A DNA stretch of 64,000 nucleotides. Source: Pollenia angustigena (Eukaryota; Arthropoda; Insecta; Diptera; Polleniidae). Numbering within the stretch: the first letter of the stretch is position 1; every line of letters begins with the position of its first letter. The notes under the pieces were generated by a model, which saw only the letters and a program-made list of their open reading frames with translations, searched no databases and had not been told where the DNA came from. Below, one piece after another: positions 1 through 11,419 of this stretch. Both the position numbers and the translations under genes were made by a program. The stretch lies in contig OV884056.1 in assembly GCA_930367215.1 (NCBI GenBank), positions 94,685,285-94,749,284 on the forward strand. Reading direction: 5' to 3'.

Positions 1-149
1 CGATTAATCGAATAATTTGTACGGTTTAATTGTTTGATCGAACGAACAAAAACAATTATTTGAATTATTCGAACAAAGTTGAAAGTCGAATAATTGACAA
101 CTCTAGTTGTTTCGTACACACAAGTGTGTAGGTAAACAGTTATGTACAT

Positions 150-717
150 ATGTCAGACCACATCTTGAACTTAGAGAACGAACAGCTTCAGAAATCGAAA
201 CATCAAAAAGATTGCAATTGAAATCACCCATAGTAACAATATTTGAAAAACGATCAAATAATTAACCTTGGAGTTCTTCAAATTCACTTACATATATCCC
301 CATTTGGCAGATAGACAATTACTACTACAGCCGAAACTCTATTGCCAAACACTTCAACAAATAAAGATTCACAGTTATGGTATTGTTCCCCACGAAAAAT
401 AATTCTGTAACGCAACTTTTCTGAAATGTACAAACAAACACCGCCAGCTCGATCTCTATCAGGACGATCATTTCTAACAAGATTGTAGCCTGGAAGAGCC
501 AACGATTGAGAGTATATGTTAGATTTATACCATGATTCTGATATACCAATAATATAAAAATACTTTTGAACTCTTCTAATTTAGCATCGGAGACTGAAGG
601 GTTCAAACTTTGAGCATTGGCATGTCCGATATTTAAGTAATTTGAATATGCAGACAAGTTTGATTGTAAAATAGATTCATCTCTAGCAACAGGACCAAGG
701 TTATTATTACGGTACAT
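150..717 (-). pseudogene. LINE ORF2 endonuclease fragment
   Basis: This is the apurinic-endonuclease-like domain of a non-LTR retrotransposon ORF2. The frame starting near 717 reads the N-terminal NIGHANAQSL-type motif. After a frameshift near 570 the next frame reads ISESW, then GYNLVRNDRPDRDRAGGVCLY (284-502), typical of the domain. A further block with GDFN, the conserved nuclease motif, is readable near 200-230 beyond a stop codon. No reverse transcriptase follows before the window edge. The 149 bases to the left are AT-rich, with short repeats of CGAATAATT. The fragment belongs with the ORF1 at 1011-1931, separated by about 290 bp of spacer. The clade could be CR1- or Jockey-like; I cannot fix it. 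Confidence 0.8.
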
Positions 718-1010
718 TAAAACTCAAGCAATCGTGTGTCAGGGGGAGCCAATTATTTAACAAGTAATTACACATTTTCAAAATTCTTAAACGAAATTTA
801 AATTTTTAACTATTTTTATATACATATATGATACAGAAATTTAAAACATCTTAATATTATTTCCCAATTGGTTGAAAATTATTTAATAGAAAAAATGCTA
901 AAACATCTCAGTAAGATAGCAAGTTATACAGCTAAAAAAGACAAGAATTAGAAAAAATGAGATGAATAGCATAATGGAAAAAATATGAAATATAAGAAAA
1001 ATATTTTACT

Positions 1011-1931
1011 TTAAGTGTCCAATTTAAAAAGATCAATACATTCATTTATATTTACAGTCTTTACATTACTATTCGGCATTGTTAACTTTGCTTTCAGATT
1101 TTCACGGTTTATAATGCTATAACGTACAATTTTGCCATCTTTTGCCAGCTTCCAGCAGATCCTTACAAATTTGTTTGCCAATGAAGAGTAGTTATCGTTT
1201 AAATAGACTCTTGTAGTAGTATTTCCTCCTTCAACATCGAAACGGGTCAGAGACTTTTTTTGAAAGTATTCAGACATTATTTTATCACGAGTAGCAATTT
1301 GACGAAATTTTACCAGCACAGCTGTTTTCTTTTTAATATAAATAACGTTTTAGATATATTCCGGAACTATAGAAATTTTTAAATGAGTGCACAAAACAAT
1401 GACAGTTTCACTTAGGTTATTCAGGGTATCAGAAAGGCCAGTTATTACAATGTCCGATCTGTTTAACCTAAGTTGAAGAACATGATTATGTAGCTCCAGT
1501 TCATACATTTTCTTTTTTGTAGCTACATCATTAGAATTAATCAGCTGTTTACAAACAGTAACTTCATCTTTGATTTCCTTCATGTTTACCGAAATTTCAT
1601 TTCGTATTTCACCAATCAGAGACTCAAATTTCAATTTGATTTCTGCCTGCTCCTTTTTCATATAATTTCCATGGGCACGAAGTGTATTTCTAAGGGCAGC
1701 AAATTCATTACGCATTTCTTCTTTTAAAGAGACATTTTCATCATCACGCTCTGGTGGGTTTTGCATACATTCCTTACATGTGTACAACAAATTTCGGTTT
1801 TTATTTAGTAAGGTAAAGACTTCCTTGGATACACTCTCACAGTCAATATGGAACCATTGTTAACATACTGTACACAATAAACTGCGCCTACTGCCAACAT
1901 CAATATTGCAAACACCACAAGGAGAAACCAT
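1011..1931 (-). pseudogene. LINE ORF1 with PHD finger, coiled coil and FP-like C-terminus
   Basis: One reading frame from a true ATG at 1931 to 1011 is broken by two in-frame stops (1860-1862 and 1350-1352). Residues 5-60 have PHD-type zinc ligand spacing: CGVC, CTVC, then WFHIDC and CKEC. A charged helical stretch follows (about 1450-1740, heptad-like, K/E rich). The last 100 residues (VKFRQIATRDKIMSEY onward) resemble the baculovirus FP-type C-terminal domain found in some insect LINE ORF1 proteins. ORF1 proteins of this kind bind element RNA in the ribonucleoprotein. The first stop lies directly after the second CxxC pair, so the copy is dead. Family assignment rests on domain order. Confidence 0.75.
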
Positions 1932-3205
1932 AATTATAAGTTATAAAGTTTTTTAATAAAATTTTGTTTTATCTGTTTTCCTTTTATATTTGAGTTGTAT
2001 GTATACTAAGCAAGAATGATATGATTCATGTAAGAGCAAGCGAGACAAAAAAAAACAGCAAACTAACAGAGGTTCACGTTTCAAAGAAATTATATTTATT
2101 ATTCTTTTATTTTGCAATTTTCAAAGTAATAACAAAATAGTTATTGTTTTTTAATGAAGCCGATGATATAATTTTAGTCAAAATATTTTATCTTTTTTTT
2201 AAGCACTTTATTGTTAATAAAATTAATTTTCAATCAAGAGTTATATTTTTTTTTACATCCACCACAACATAGTGTTGCCAATCAATTTAATTATTCATGC
2301 AGACCGGTTACGTAGACATATAATAAATCAATTCAATGATGATGTTGCTCTCAGTTTCTAATGCAGAAATGTTTAATTTTTAATTACAACTAATAATGTA
2401 AGATTTTAAATCTGCAATGGTTGTGAAGTTCCTTTCTTTAAATTTGACATAATCTGAGACGTAGTTTTCTTAAATGTATCATGATCTTGCTGGCTTGTTT
2501 TAAAAAAAAATTTCAAAGCTATTTTTCATTGATAGCATTTCCTTACGGCATGAACGGCTACGATCTATGTATCCGACTCGACTGGTTCATACATTTAAAA
2601 AATAAAGTGGCTGGTTTTTCTTTAAGTAAAGAGAGGTGCTTTTCTCCTACAGTGGCACATTTTTAATGAAGCCATAACTCACAGGACGTACATTGAATGT
2701 TGCCCCATGTCTTGTAAATAGTGAGCATATGCCACATCTACTATTTTTAACCGGCATGTTGGAAAAAATTTTTTCATTTTTAACAAAATGTCAAAATAAG
2801 TTCAGTATGTGATTAACAATAGCAAGTAACAGCAACAGCAACAACCTCAAGTGACAGCAGCAAACATACCAATATTTTATCTAAAGGGTTTAACCCCACA
2901 ATTGAATAAAAATTGAATGTCCTTTTATATTTTACTGTTAAATATTAAATAATTAACTTAAAGTCAAACAAAATAATATTTATTAAAAAAATAAAGTATT
3001 TTTTTAATTTGGGGGCAGCTGAGATTGTGCATGCGACTATTAAGGCATGGCGTTGCCAGATTAATTGAATTAATGAATAACCCTTGATAAATTTTATATA
3101 ATAGCCTGTAACACCTAGGAATTGTTAAATTTGTTTAGTATTTTTAGGAATAGGAACGCTTCTAACACGTTAATTTTTCGGGCTTGTTTTAATTCCTCCG
3201 TTAGA
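1932..3205. other. AT-rich stretch without recognisable gene
   Basis: About 1.27 kb of AT-rich DNA. The proximal part may be the 5' untranslated region of the minus-strand LINE. There is a short CAA/CAG-rich patch near 2821-2865. Short similar stretches starting GTTGCCA occur near 2272 and 3050, but they are too weak to call terminal repeats. The only open frame of note (2481-2666, plus) has no recognisable motif. Confidence 0.5.
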
Positions 3206-3209
3206 AACT

Positions 3210-3445
3210 CAATCTAATTGGATTTTAGGATTTGCTTCTTCTAAGCGGTCAATAATAAATTTGATGGAGTTTATATGTTCCTGTAGTGAAGTTAGGCATA
3301 TGATCACATCGTCTAGATATACATACAAGATAAATTTTGTTGATGTTATCTCTAAGGATATTATTTATAAATCTTTGGAATATTGTCTGGGGCTGTTTTA
3401 AGCCGCAACGGCATTCTCAGGAATTCATAATGGCCTCTTTCTACA
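3210..3445 (-). pseudogene. Gypsy-type reverse transcriptase scrap
   Basis: Conceptual translation across frames on the minus strand shows the RT palm order of Ty3/gypsy pol: a GHYEFLRMP-like block (about 3405-3440), FQRFINNILRDNINK (about 3335-3380), VYLDDVI containing the catalytic YxDD (about 3306-3325), then LQEHINSIKFIIDRLEEANP (about 3225-3290). At least two frameshifts and a stop interrupt it. No LTRs are visible nearby. It is a decayed internal fragment on the same strand as its neighbours. Confidence 0.75.
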
Positions 3446-3664
3446 TTGAACACATTGTGAACGCAATCCATATTATGAAATTGAATCTTTATATCTGTGT
3501 TTAGGGGATTTAATATGCATCAGTTTAGTTTTCGATGCAAATATAATTAATCCATAGTCACACCATGATCAATAATTGCTTCATCGCAAAAATTGTTTTT
3601 GATGTAAACACTGAACCTCCTTAATAATAAGTAGTTTTTGAAAAATTCGTTTGAGTTAACGTTT

Positions 3665-4545
3665 TCAGTTACCGTTAAAGTGTGCTGTGTTATAGATTCT
3701 GCTAAATCTCCATGTTACTTGTGTTGGAACTGCTAGTTTCATCCCTATTAATTCTAGGTTGGATTTTATACCAATGTTGCCTTTGATCATCCTTGTACAC
3801 CTGATGATACTGTCGTGTACTTTTTTGGTGCACAGTAGTTTGCCACATCCACTAATTCTTAAGTCCATGGCGATGGCAACTTGGGCTAGATGGCGTACAA
3901 CGGACATACCGAACATTCCTATATGTGTCAAACAAGACCCATAAAATAGACCTTTTTCTATTTGAGATAGCGCCTCCATTGACTATAAGATCAGAAGCTT
4001 GCAGAGTATGATTGATAGTAAATTCAAAACACTTTGGTCAGGAGAAGCGAATTGAACGGACAATGCCTTGATGGACTGAAAGTGAGGGGGGACTATTGTT
4101 ATGGGCCATGTTTCAGGAGCATATATCGCTTTAAAATGGCGATTTAATCTTAAACTCATGGATTTGTGCAGTTCGACTTATAAGTTTGAAGCAGTGAAGT
4201 AGGATTCATCCGACTATACCGGATGCATATCTAGTTTCTTGTGAGATTGGGGCCTGATCTGACTCTTTTAGCATGAGTTTTGAGAGTTGTGACCAACTCT
4301 CACTGATTTGCTGTTGAGTAATGGGTGGGTTTTGGTCTTCCACTGCTACATGTTCTTGATTGTGCTCCACACTTTCTGCCAATCAGTTTTGTCCTCTTTT
4401 TTGTTGATTGGTAGAAGTTTGATTCCAATAGTTCTTGGTATTGGCACTAATTGTGGCCAATTGAGCAGTTGACTCGTTGGTGGATACCGAGGCGTTGGCC
4501 GTTCTCTCCTTTAAAAGTTCTGAAATCAGAAATTTATGAACATCA
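3665..4545 (-). repeat. Repeat family X, copy 1, with decayed ORF
   Basis: The segment 3917-4545 is a diverged direct copy of 32605-33243, in the same orientation. A 104-codon minus-strand frame (3665-3979) spans the junction. In copy 2 the frame reads MYDPTDVHKLLISELLKERT followed by a Q/T-rich stretch, which looks like the start of a Gag-type or other retroelement protein, but I do not recognise the family. The copy here carries several stops. Its position just downstream of the BEL envelope suggests a neighbouring insertion rather than part of that element. Confidence 0.55.
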
Positions 4546-4569
4546 TATCATATTATTGGGTTTTTCTTC

Positions 4570-5625
4570 CGTTCATATTGACAAATTCGTTTTTAAGCAT
4601 GCATTCTAGATGAAGAAGTCCGTAAGCCAGAGCCCTTTAATGATATAGGAATGATTTCCCTGTTGCACACAGCTGTGGCTCTTGCGGATGGTGATGAAGC
4701 ATATATCCATTGATTTCCTTTGCTGAGTGGTATCCATCGGATATTAGTTTTCTCTAGGATACAAGTTGGTGTCGTTTTGTTGTTGCAGCGTGTTAGTGCG
4801 TTAGTCTGCCTTTTACCTTCATGAGTTTGAATAATTGCAGCAATTCAGTTTTTTCTGTCACTGGAAGTCTCATTGATGGTGGTGAATGGAGTGTGATCTG
4901 ATTAACTTCATTTTGTTACTGTTCTGGAGCGAGTAACCACTGACTAATTTTTCCATGACGTGTATTCATGAGAGTGTCAAGGATTGATGATTGTATTAGT
5001 TGCTTGCAACTAATGTTAACCAAAGAACAGCTGAATTAAATAGTTGATTAAGTCGCACTTATAATAGCATATTTTTGATGTCTTGTATACCATTTTTGAA
5101 GATTTTAATTTTCTGCTCCAATTGTTCAAATATTGCCTTAGGTATTATTTGATTCTGACGGATGATATTAATTGTAGAATCAACGATTGATGTCTGATTC
5201 TTTAACAATTTTAGCAAACACGATTCATTTTCATCGACTTGTTTTATTGCGATATTAGCAACAATATCCAGTGCTCCTCTTTTAGCTCGTAGTAGTTGGT
5301 TATCTAATTGTAGTTCTCTCTCCAGGTGCTGAAAGCGCTCAATAATACCAAGACATGATGTGTTCGTTGTGATAAGCTTGCACACGTTTTCCAATGACCT
5401 TGTCCCATTGACAAGAATTGATGTTTCGGACCAGTAAGAAGCTAAATCATAGTATACAATTAAATTCCATTCGGTAGTTGAAATGGCTGTTGTTCCAATT
5501 TGTTCAAAACGGACTCCGACCCTTGCTCTAAACTTCTTATTTTTGATTGTAGAACTAATTACCAGTGGTAATAGCAACAGTGTAGTGAGTACTGCTATGG
5601 TTAAGTGATTTATTGGCATTTTCAT
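4570..5625 (-). pseudogene. BEL/Pao envelope glycoprotein (F-like), degraded
   Basis: An ATG at 5625 opens 188 codons: a hydrophobic signal peptide (residues 8-24), a furin-type cleavage site RAKR at residues 113-116, then a GALDIVANIA segment resembling a fusion peptide. This layout is that of baculovirus-F-like envelope proteins acquired by insect LTR elements. After the stop at 5059 the similarity continues in other frames down to about 4570, including cysteine-rich ectodomain text such as TNALTRCNNKTTPTC and WIPLSKGNQWIYAS, so frameshifts have split it. It directly follows the pol end (DUF5641-like) on the same strand, as expected for a roo-like element with envelope. Confidence 0.7.
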
Positions 5626-5639
5626 TTTCTTCGCCTTAG

Positions 5640-5832
5640 GTTCTTCAACTGGAGTAGAAGTGGAATTGTCGATGTATTGGACGCTTGAATATTCCTGACG
5701 CAGTTTTTACATCAGCAACTCTTGCTGCCCCGTCATCACCTGGGTAAACTTGAATGATTCTACCTAAAGGCCATTTCATAATAGGTACATTGTCTTCTTT
5801 AATAACGACCAATTTTGAGGTGAATTAAGTAT
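5640..5832 (-). pseudogene. BEL/Pao integrase C-terminal (DUF5641-like) segment
   Basis: The minus strand reads LVVIKEDNVPIMKWPLGRI followed by IQVYPGDDGAARVADVKT, a very characteristic signature of the C-terminal domain of BEL/Pao integrases (W-P-L-G-R-I/V then GxDGxxRVxxV). It is separated from the rest of the integrase (6290 onward) by about 450 bp of unrelated sequence where only about 100 bp would be expected. It lies 15 bp upstream of the envelope ATG. Confidence 0.8.
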
Positions 5833-5834
5833 TC

Positions 5835-6285
5835 CTTGGACCATCTATGTGGTTCATTTGAGTCCAAGGGTAGGTAGGTTAATGAAACCACGTTCATTTA
5901 TTTAATTCAATTGTTTCTTAATGCTAGAAGGTATAAATTTAATTCACTTAAATTATATTTGCTTATAAGTTAAACTAGGTTAAGTTTATTTAATGAATTT
6001 TCCTTAGTTTACGATAGGTTAAGTTAATTTTAAGTTTCTGTTATTTATTATTTTGCTAACACACACTGAGGTTTAGCGACCGATCACTGTTCTATCAACC
6101 CCACGTTACGACTCAAAACTCTAACACAGACTCTCGTCACTAAGTTAATCCTAGCCTCCCTTTTGTCTTGTCCGAACGTACGTGTGTTTGTTGTATGTCT
6201 GCTGTCCTTCCAGTGTATGTCATATGTGTTGTCAATGTAGCGTATATTGTTAGAGTCACCATCCCACATCTATTCCAAAATTCGG
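5835..6285. other. Unassigned insertion inside BEL integrase
   Basis: AT-rich sequence with recurring TTAAGTTTA/GGTTAAGTT words (5940-6040) and a more GC-balanced part to 6280. It interrupts the integrase between the LTPGHFLIG block and the DUF5641-like tail. Only short chance frames occur. It may be another decayed element; no termini were recognised. Confidence 0.35.
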
Positions 6286-6289
6286 GCTT

Positions 6290-7483
6290 AAGGTGGGTTT
6301 CATGTTTCCAATGAGATAGTCCTGATGTATTTTTTGGCTGTGCCCTGCTATCCACATGAGATGTAAGTGGCTCGCCAATAAGAAAGTGACCAGGGGTTAA
6401 GGCCTCTAAATTATCTCGATCGTTTGTCATGGGTGTTAGTAGACGAGAGTTTAGTATCGCCTCAATTTCCACCACGACTGTTTCCAATTCCTCGTGTGTT
6501 AACGATGCAGTCGCGATACATTTAAGTAGCAGATTCAAGGTGAACGGCCTTCGTGGAAAAACAACAGAATACGGCTATATACTGTGGGCGTCAAAATAAA
6601 GTGTACAGCTTGTTTTCCAATATAAAAAGGGTTATGTTAGTTATAAAAAGTTAAATTTCTACTTTGCCATATTTGATCAGACTTCAAGCTTGCTGTCATC
6701 TGTGAAAAATACGTTGCTCCAAAAAGTGACACAAGCAAGTTGGACAAAAAAAAAACGTGATAAAAGGAAGAAATAAGAAATTCAACGGAAAAATATAGTA
6801 TCTAAAGTGAAGCGTGATAGGGTTAGCTTTTGTAAAACGTCCTAAAACAGATGGATCAGCCCAATAGTCGCTCGATATCAACTCAAGTAAACATCTGAAA
6901 ACGTTTGGACAGACAAATTAAAAAAAAAAACATTAGCAGCAAGCACTCTCTGAATAAAATTCTGCAGGAAGGGTAGCCAAAATTGTCTACTGAGCTTACT
7001 TTAAAATGGGTGGAATTGATGCCAAAGAGACTAGAAGCCGTCCTAAAAGCAAAAAGAAATCAATCAAAGTATTAGCCACTTCACTTTTCGTAGTATTTTA
7101 AAACTGTACACTTTTTTTTGACGCGCTTAAAACCGAGTATATTAGTTTTTTTATTGTATTGTTTTTGTTGTTTTTTGAAGTATTTCAAATTTTTAATTTT
7201 TAATTGTAATAACATTGTCCAAAGTTTTGTAAATGATAATAAACTTCTAAAAATTTTAATTTTTTTTTGCTAAAATAACACTTTTTATATTGGAAAACCA
7301 GTTGTACACTTTATTTTGACGCTGACAGTATGCCTTTGTTGGCTTTTTGCCTCTGACCTTGTGGTGAATCCAAAAAGGCCCACAATAATCCACACCAGCG
7401 TTGATAAAAGGTCGTGCTGGAGTAACTCTAGTTTTAGGAAGATTGCCCATAATTTGTTGACATAGCTGTGGTGATGCCATCAC
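6290..7483 (-). pseudogene. BEL/Pao integrase, internally deleted and split by Tc1 element
   Basis: Reading minus: 7483-7331 gives MGNLPKTRVTPARPFINAGV then DYCGPFWIH, the start of the BEL integrase core with its first catalytic Asp. The reading breaks at KAY, where the Tc1-like element 6582-7328 sits, and resumes left of it as AVFCCFSTKAVHLESAT (6540-6580). The central DDE region is then missing: the next recognisable text is LTHEELETVVVEIEAILNSR and LTPGHFLIGEPL (6290-6510). This integrase therefore has a deletion of roughly 150 residues and a nested transposon and cannot be functional. Confidence 0.8.
6582..7328 (+). mobile_element. Nonautonomous Tc1/mariner-type element
   Basis: About 747 bp bounded by terminal inverted repeats sharing GCGTCAAAATAAAGTGTACA and a further run TTCCAATATAAAAAG, flanked on both sides by TA (6580-6581, 7329-7330), the standard Tc1/mariner target duplication. 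The interior keeps the transposase C-terminus (6995-7075: W..LMPKRLEAVLKAKRNQSK then stop), whose MPxRLxAVxxAKG-like tail is typical of Tc1 transposases, and a possible GRPxxx-type N-terminal scrap near 6835. The catalytic core is absent. A third, internal copy of the TIR motif lies at about 7103-7125. Confidence 0.8.
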
Positions 7484-7597
7484 GTCGGAGTCACCAAAAA
7501 ATGTTTGTATATGTTTTTATAAGTATGGCTCAGTTCAAACACATAAATTTGAACTGTACTAATTTTATTTTTGTGTAATGGTTTTTCAACCATTTAT

Positions 7598-8063
7598 ATT
7601 TTACATTTTAAATTAATTGGAACGGGTTGACAGACAGCTTTATTCCCATGATTTCCTAATGCAGCGCAAGCAGGGTTTCGTATTTCGACAAGAATTGCTT
7701 AGTTGCAATTTATGATATGCGCGTGTACGAGTTGGGTCGTTGCACTCCGCCATGTTGGTTGAGTTGTAGTGTGTTAGCTTGCATAAGCAAAATGAAAACA
7801 ACATTTGACATCTTTAAGGCATAAACATCTGGCTTTTGCGGGGAGCTAATGGATGGGCCTTTGTTTTGTTGTAATTTCAGTTGTCAAATGTCAAAACACT
7901 TTGTTAAGTTAGTTGTGTTTTGCTCACTAAGCACACTTATGACAGGTCGCACTTTGAGTTTACTCAATATTTATAACAAATTTGTATTAACTGAGCAATA
8001 ACTAAATTGCAATTTTATATAAATAATTAAGCTCAATATTGTCATGTATTGTGTAAAACTCAA
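7598..8063. repeat. Macro-repeat M copy A, left segment
   Basis: This stretch matches 34358-34813 over its whole length with few differences. It ends exactly where the errantivirus LTR begins, and the match resumes at 12516. It holds no clear protein. It may derive from an LTR or untranslated region of a gypsy element, because decayed gypsy RNase H follows within M (14395-14616, 35100-35470). Confidence 0.7.
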
Positions 8064-8531
8064 AGTAAAATGATTTTGACCGGGTTATACTAAACAAAAC
8101 ACTATTCGGGCGCCGTCAACTGCGCCTTTAATAAAACACTAGTCAGGTTAAAATTATTTATAATTTTAAAATACAATTCACTTTATTTAATTATTATTTA
8201 AAATACAATTCACTTTATTTAATTATTGAATTAAAAGGATCAAATTTACTTAAGACTTTTATAACAATTCACTTTATTAAATTCCAACCGAACTCGTTCA
8301 CACCGTAACCAAGACTGCCTGTTCCCAGCCAACCTTGTTCGCTCGTTAAGTTCATTGATCACGTTGCACCAACATGCGCGAGTATGCAGACGCTGATCAA
8401 TTGTTTTCCCATAATTCTAGCAAGTAGGCAATTTCGTAATTGGATCGGAAACGCGTGTTAAAGTAAAAATATTAAAAGAGCTTGAGTTGCTAAATTACTT
8501 TTTGGTAACAGCGTCGCCAATGTCGTTAACT
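8064..8531 (-). repeat. 3' LTR of errantivirus-like element
   Basis: A 468-bp copy of the LTR at 12040-12515. Differences are a handful of substitutions and short indels, including an 8-bp indel near 8400 (GATCAATTG versus GATCATGCAAAATTG). The left edge abuts the target duplication TCAA. The LTR carries the near-duplicate AATACAATTCACTTTATTTAA (one base over two adjacent tandem copies, 8170-8222). Confidence 0.85.
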
Positions 8532-8593
8532 CCTCCCTCCTTAAATGTCGGGGGGTCTGTGGTTGGTAGTTGAACACGTAGCTTTGGGAGATT

Positions 8594-9906
8594 TTATTTT
8601 TTTGTTTGTTGATGCCAAAGCCATTCAATGCAAAAGGTCATCAAGGCAATGCTCATAACATTAATTCCAATGGTACCATTGAATCTTACTCCTAGCTGGT
8701 TCAATCGGCTTATATTATTGAGGCTTACCTCGTGGATGTATTTAATGTCCAGCAGCAGGTCGTCATGTGTGATATTCGCTAGTACTGGTGGTAGGGCTTG
8801 TACCTTCGTGATTGAGCTGCTTGAGTAAGTATGATTCCTTATTAATACCGACTCATTGGAGAGTTGCAGGAGGTAGGTCCCATTTAGGAAATCGGTTCTG
8901 CCATTCGACTCGATCAAACCCTGGTAGTTTGACACATAGACAACATCTTCAGTCAATAACTCGACAATTTCTTCTTGGGTACGTCTGTATTTACAACTTG
9001 CCGATCAGCCTTTAAGAATGCGGTTAAGGCAGTCATCTTCTTTCAATTTGGTTACAGATGATATTTTGTAGACTGTCGAATTATTTATGAAAAGACAGTC
9101 ACCTTTGATACCATAGGTCTCAACTTCCTCAACAAGCACCTTCTCGAATGGCAGATCTATCTGCTTCCCTTCGTTAATAGTAGCTCTAATGAGAAGCAAG
9201 TTATAAAGGTTTTTTTCAAGTTTTGGTATTGACAGGGTGTACAATAGTAATGAACCATTCGTTTAAACTGATGGGGTTCCGTACTCCACTGCTTCTATTG
9301 CATTGCCATAAGGCAACGTTTCCAGCTCGTGGTGATGATTTCGTTGATCTTCCTTGCAACTTGATTCGTTTTCTGTTGAAGCTCTTTATTGATTTTGTAC
9401 TGCTCATTGTTATTTACGATGATGTTTTCTTGACTCCTTAGTATATTATTCCAATCTGTTGAATCCGGACTTCCAGCAACCCATTTCCAAGCCGATCCAA
9501 TCCAATCGATTGATCTAGGCGTCCTTTTCACGTTTGTCAATTCGTTCAGGCGCTCCTGCATCTGCAGCATGTGGTGCAAAATGAATTCTTTGTTTTTGCT
9601 TGGCCGAATGTGCCTTTGAACAAGAGATGATAAATTTGCAGCCATTTCCGTGTACTGTTCCAAGTTGATGACATGTATCAATTTAAAGTTCCCATCGATT
9701 ATCCATCCGTTGCCGATCTTTAATGAAACCACCGATGTTTTATACTGGTAGATTTGCAAACTATTTACAAGAGCAAGCAGGTTAAGTGCGATGGAAAGAA
9801 TAAACTTGAGATGCATGATTATAAAAGTGAAATTCTGAAAATAATATAAGTTAATTATATTGAAAAAATGAGGTGTAGTCATGACAATGAAATGCTTATA
9901 TGACAA
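8594..9906 (-). pseudogene. Gypsy-type env glycoprotein, one frameshift and one stop
   Basis: The N-terminal frame (9906-9295) contains an internal Met at 9816 followed by a hydrophobic signal peptide. A furin-like site VKRTPRS then precedes IDWIGSAWKWVAGSPDSTDW, a strongly conserved errantivirus env segment. A frameshift near 9290 moves reading to the frame of 9244, which runs through one in-frame stop near 9004 to 8594. The C-terminus has a membrane span (GTIGINVMSIALMTFCIEW) and a short cytoplasmic tail. The glycoprotein mediates cell-to-cell entry in intact relatives; this copy is broken. Confidence 0.85.
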
Positions 9907-10334
9907 ATAGTTAAATTTAAAGTTTCGTTTTGCTTAAGAAGTACCCTTCCCCCTTTTTAATATTTTTTTCTTTATATTTACATATTTCTTTATACTTATT
10001 TCTATCATAATTTGTTATAATTCTTCATCAGTCAGTTTATGGATAGTTCCTTGGTTCGCTTGGACACTAAATAATGATCTTATACCCTGCTGCCATTGCA
10101 TCTGTTAGCCTTGATGCAACTTGCCATTCCAAGTCCGAGCTGATGTTCTCTTATTGCGTTATATAGAATTTATATTATATTATATTATATTATATTATAT
10201 TTATATGCTCATATAAGTATTTTAATTGTATAATCTTTTGTTTTTGTTCTACGTGCTTTAATTATTGCATCATACAAGGATATTTTTTAGAATTTTGATT
10301 AAAATGGGTGAGACGAAAAAGGATCTATAATTAT
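9907..10334. other. Pol-env spacer with microsatellite
   Basis: About 430 bp between integrase stop and env. It contains a (TATAT)-type microsatellite at roughly 10168-10202 and pyrimidine-rich tracts. In related elements the env splice acceptor lies in this interval; I cannot point to it with certainty. Confidence 0.4.
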
Positions 10335-11340
10335 TTATAAAACAACATTTTTCTTTGGACTTTGCCCATTTAAATTTTTTATATGTTCTTTGTGAATTCT
10401 TCTTCCACTCCTTGTCAGCACAGTTACCCTATTATCCCTCTCAACTATCTCTTTCTTATATAGCGCTTTATTTTTCCCTTTAATCGTTTTAATAGCTACA
10501 TAGATTTTATCACCCTTCCTATATTTTCTAGGGCTTTGTCTCTTTTTATTCATTCTTTTATTTCGAGCTGCCATGTTTCGCTTGAGCAAATACCTGAGAT
10601 CTGTATTAATTTTCTTTTGTTCTGATAACAAATTTTCATAGTTTGTTCCGAAGTTTCTATTGAAAAATAGGTCGCGGGGTCTTTTCTTTGTAGTTGAATG
10701 TATGGTATTATTATACCTATCAACACAGATCTCGATTAATTCTTTCACTGATAGGTTCGGGTATTCAACTTCTAAACATCTGTAAATTTCAATTATTGTT
10801 GAATGCAGTCTTTCGACTTGCCCGTTCACCTCACTTCTTTGAACTGGCGTAAGATATAATTTAATACCTAGCGATTTGATGAAAGTTTCTATTAAAGGGC
10901 TTAAGAAGCTCCGTTCGTTATCAGTAACAAGAATTTTTGGCACTGTGAAATAATGCAAAACTTTAATTAATTTTTTCCTCACTTGTAGCAACGACCTGTC
11001 CCTAATACTAAAGAATTTAGCAAATTTTGTGAATTTATCTATGCAGGTAATGAACCTCTGTCCCTGAATTTCCATAATGTCCATGTGAAGAATTTCGCAT
11101 GGATATTTAGGATCAGGTGTACCTTGGCGATGTATTTGTGGAGGTTTCCTGTCATATTTACATCTATTACAAATATCGCAGCTAGCTACGTACTTCCGTA
11201 TACTAGCGCGCATATGCGGAAAGTAGAATTGCTCTAAAATTTGTTCACCACATTCTCTGGGATTACGTTGTGCTCTTCTACGTTCCGTTTCTATTATCTC
11301 AAATTGACGCTCCTTGGAAGTAATGTCTGTAACTAACTTT
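10335..11340 (-). pseudogene. Gypsy/errantivirus integrase
   Basis: An open frame of 292 codons (11213-10335) plus upstream in-frame text to about 11340. Order: zinc-binding region (YFPHMRASIRKYVASCDIC, CxxC), catalytic core with Asp in LHMDIMEIQ, Asp in VTDNERSF and Glu in EVNGQVERLHS, then a basic C-terminal domain with YRKGDKIYVAIKT. All three catalytic acids are present. The product would insert element cDNA. Because the RT upstream is deleted, it cannot act in cis here. Strand and order match the env that follows. Confidence 0.85.
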
Positions 11341-11419
11341 TGGGTAATTCTTACTTTATATCTGGAAAAATGATCAATGTAAATGTCTTGTATAGTTCCA
11401 AGAAGACCCTCTGGTGCTT

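Noticed and set aside
2481..2666. 61-codon plus-strand frame as a gene
   Set aside because: No motif, AT-rich composition, no conserved copy elsewhere in the window.
2272..3075. Possible LTR pair starting GTTGCCA
   Set aside because: Similarity covers only about 20 AT-rich bases, with no target duplication or internal element features.
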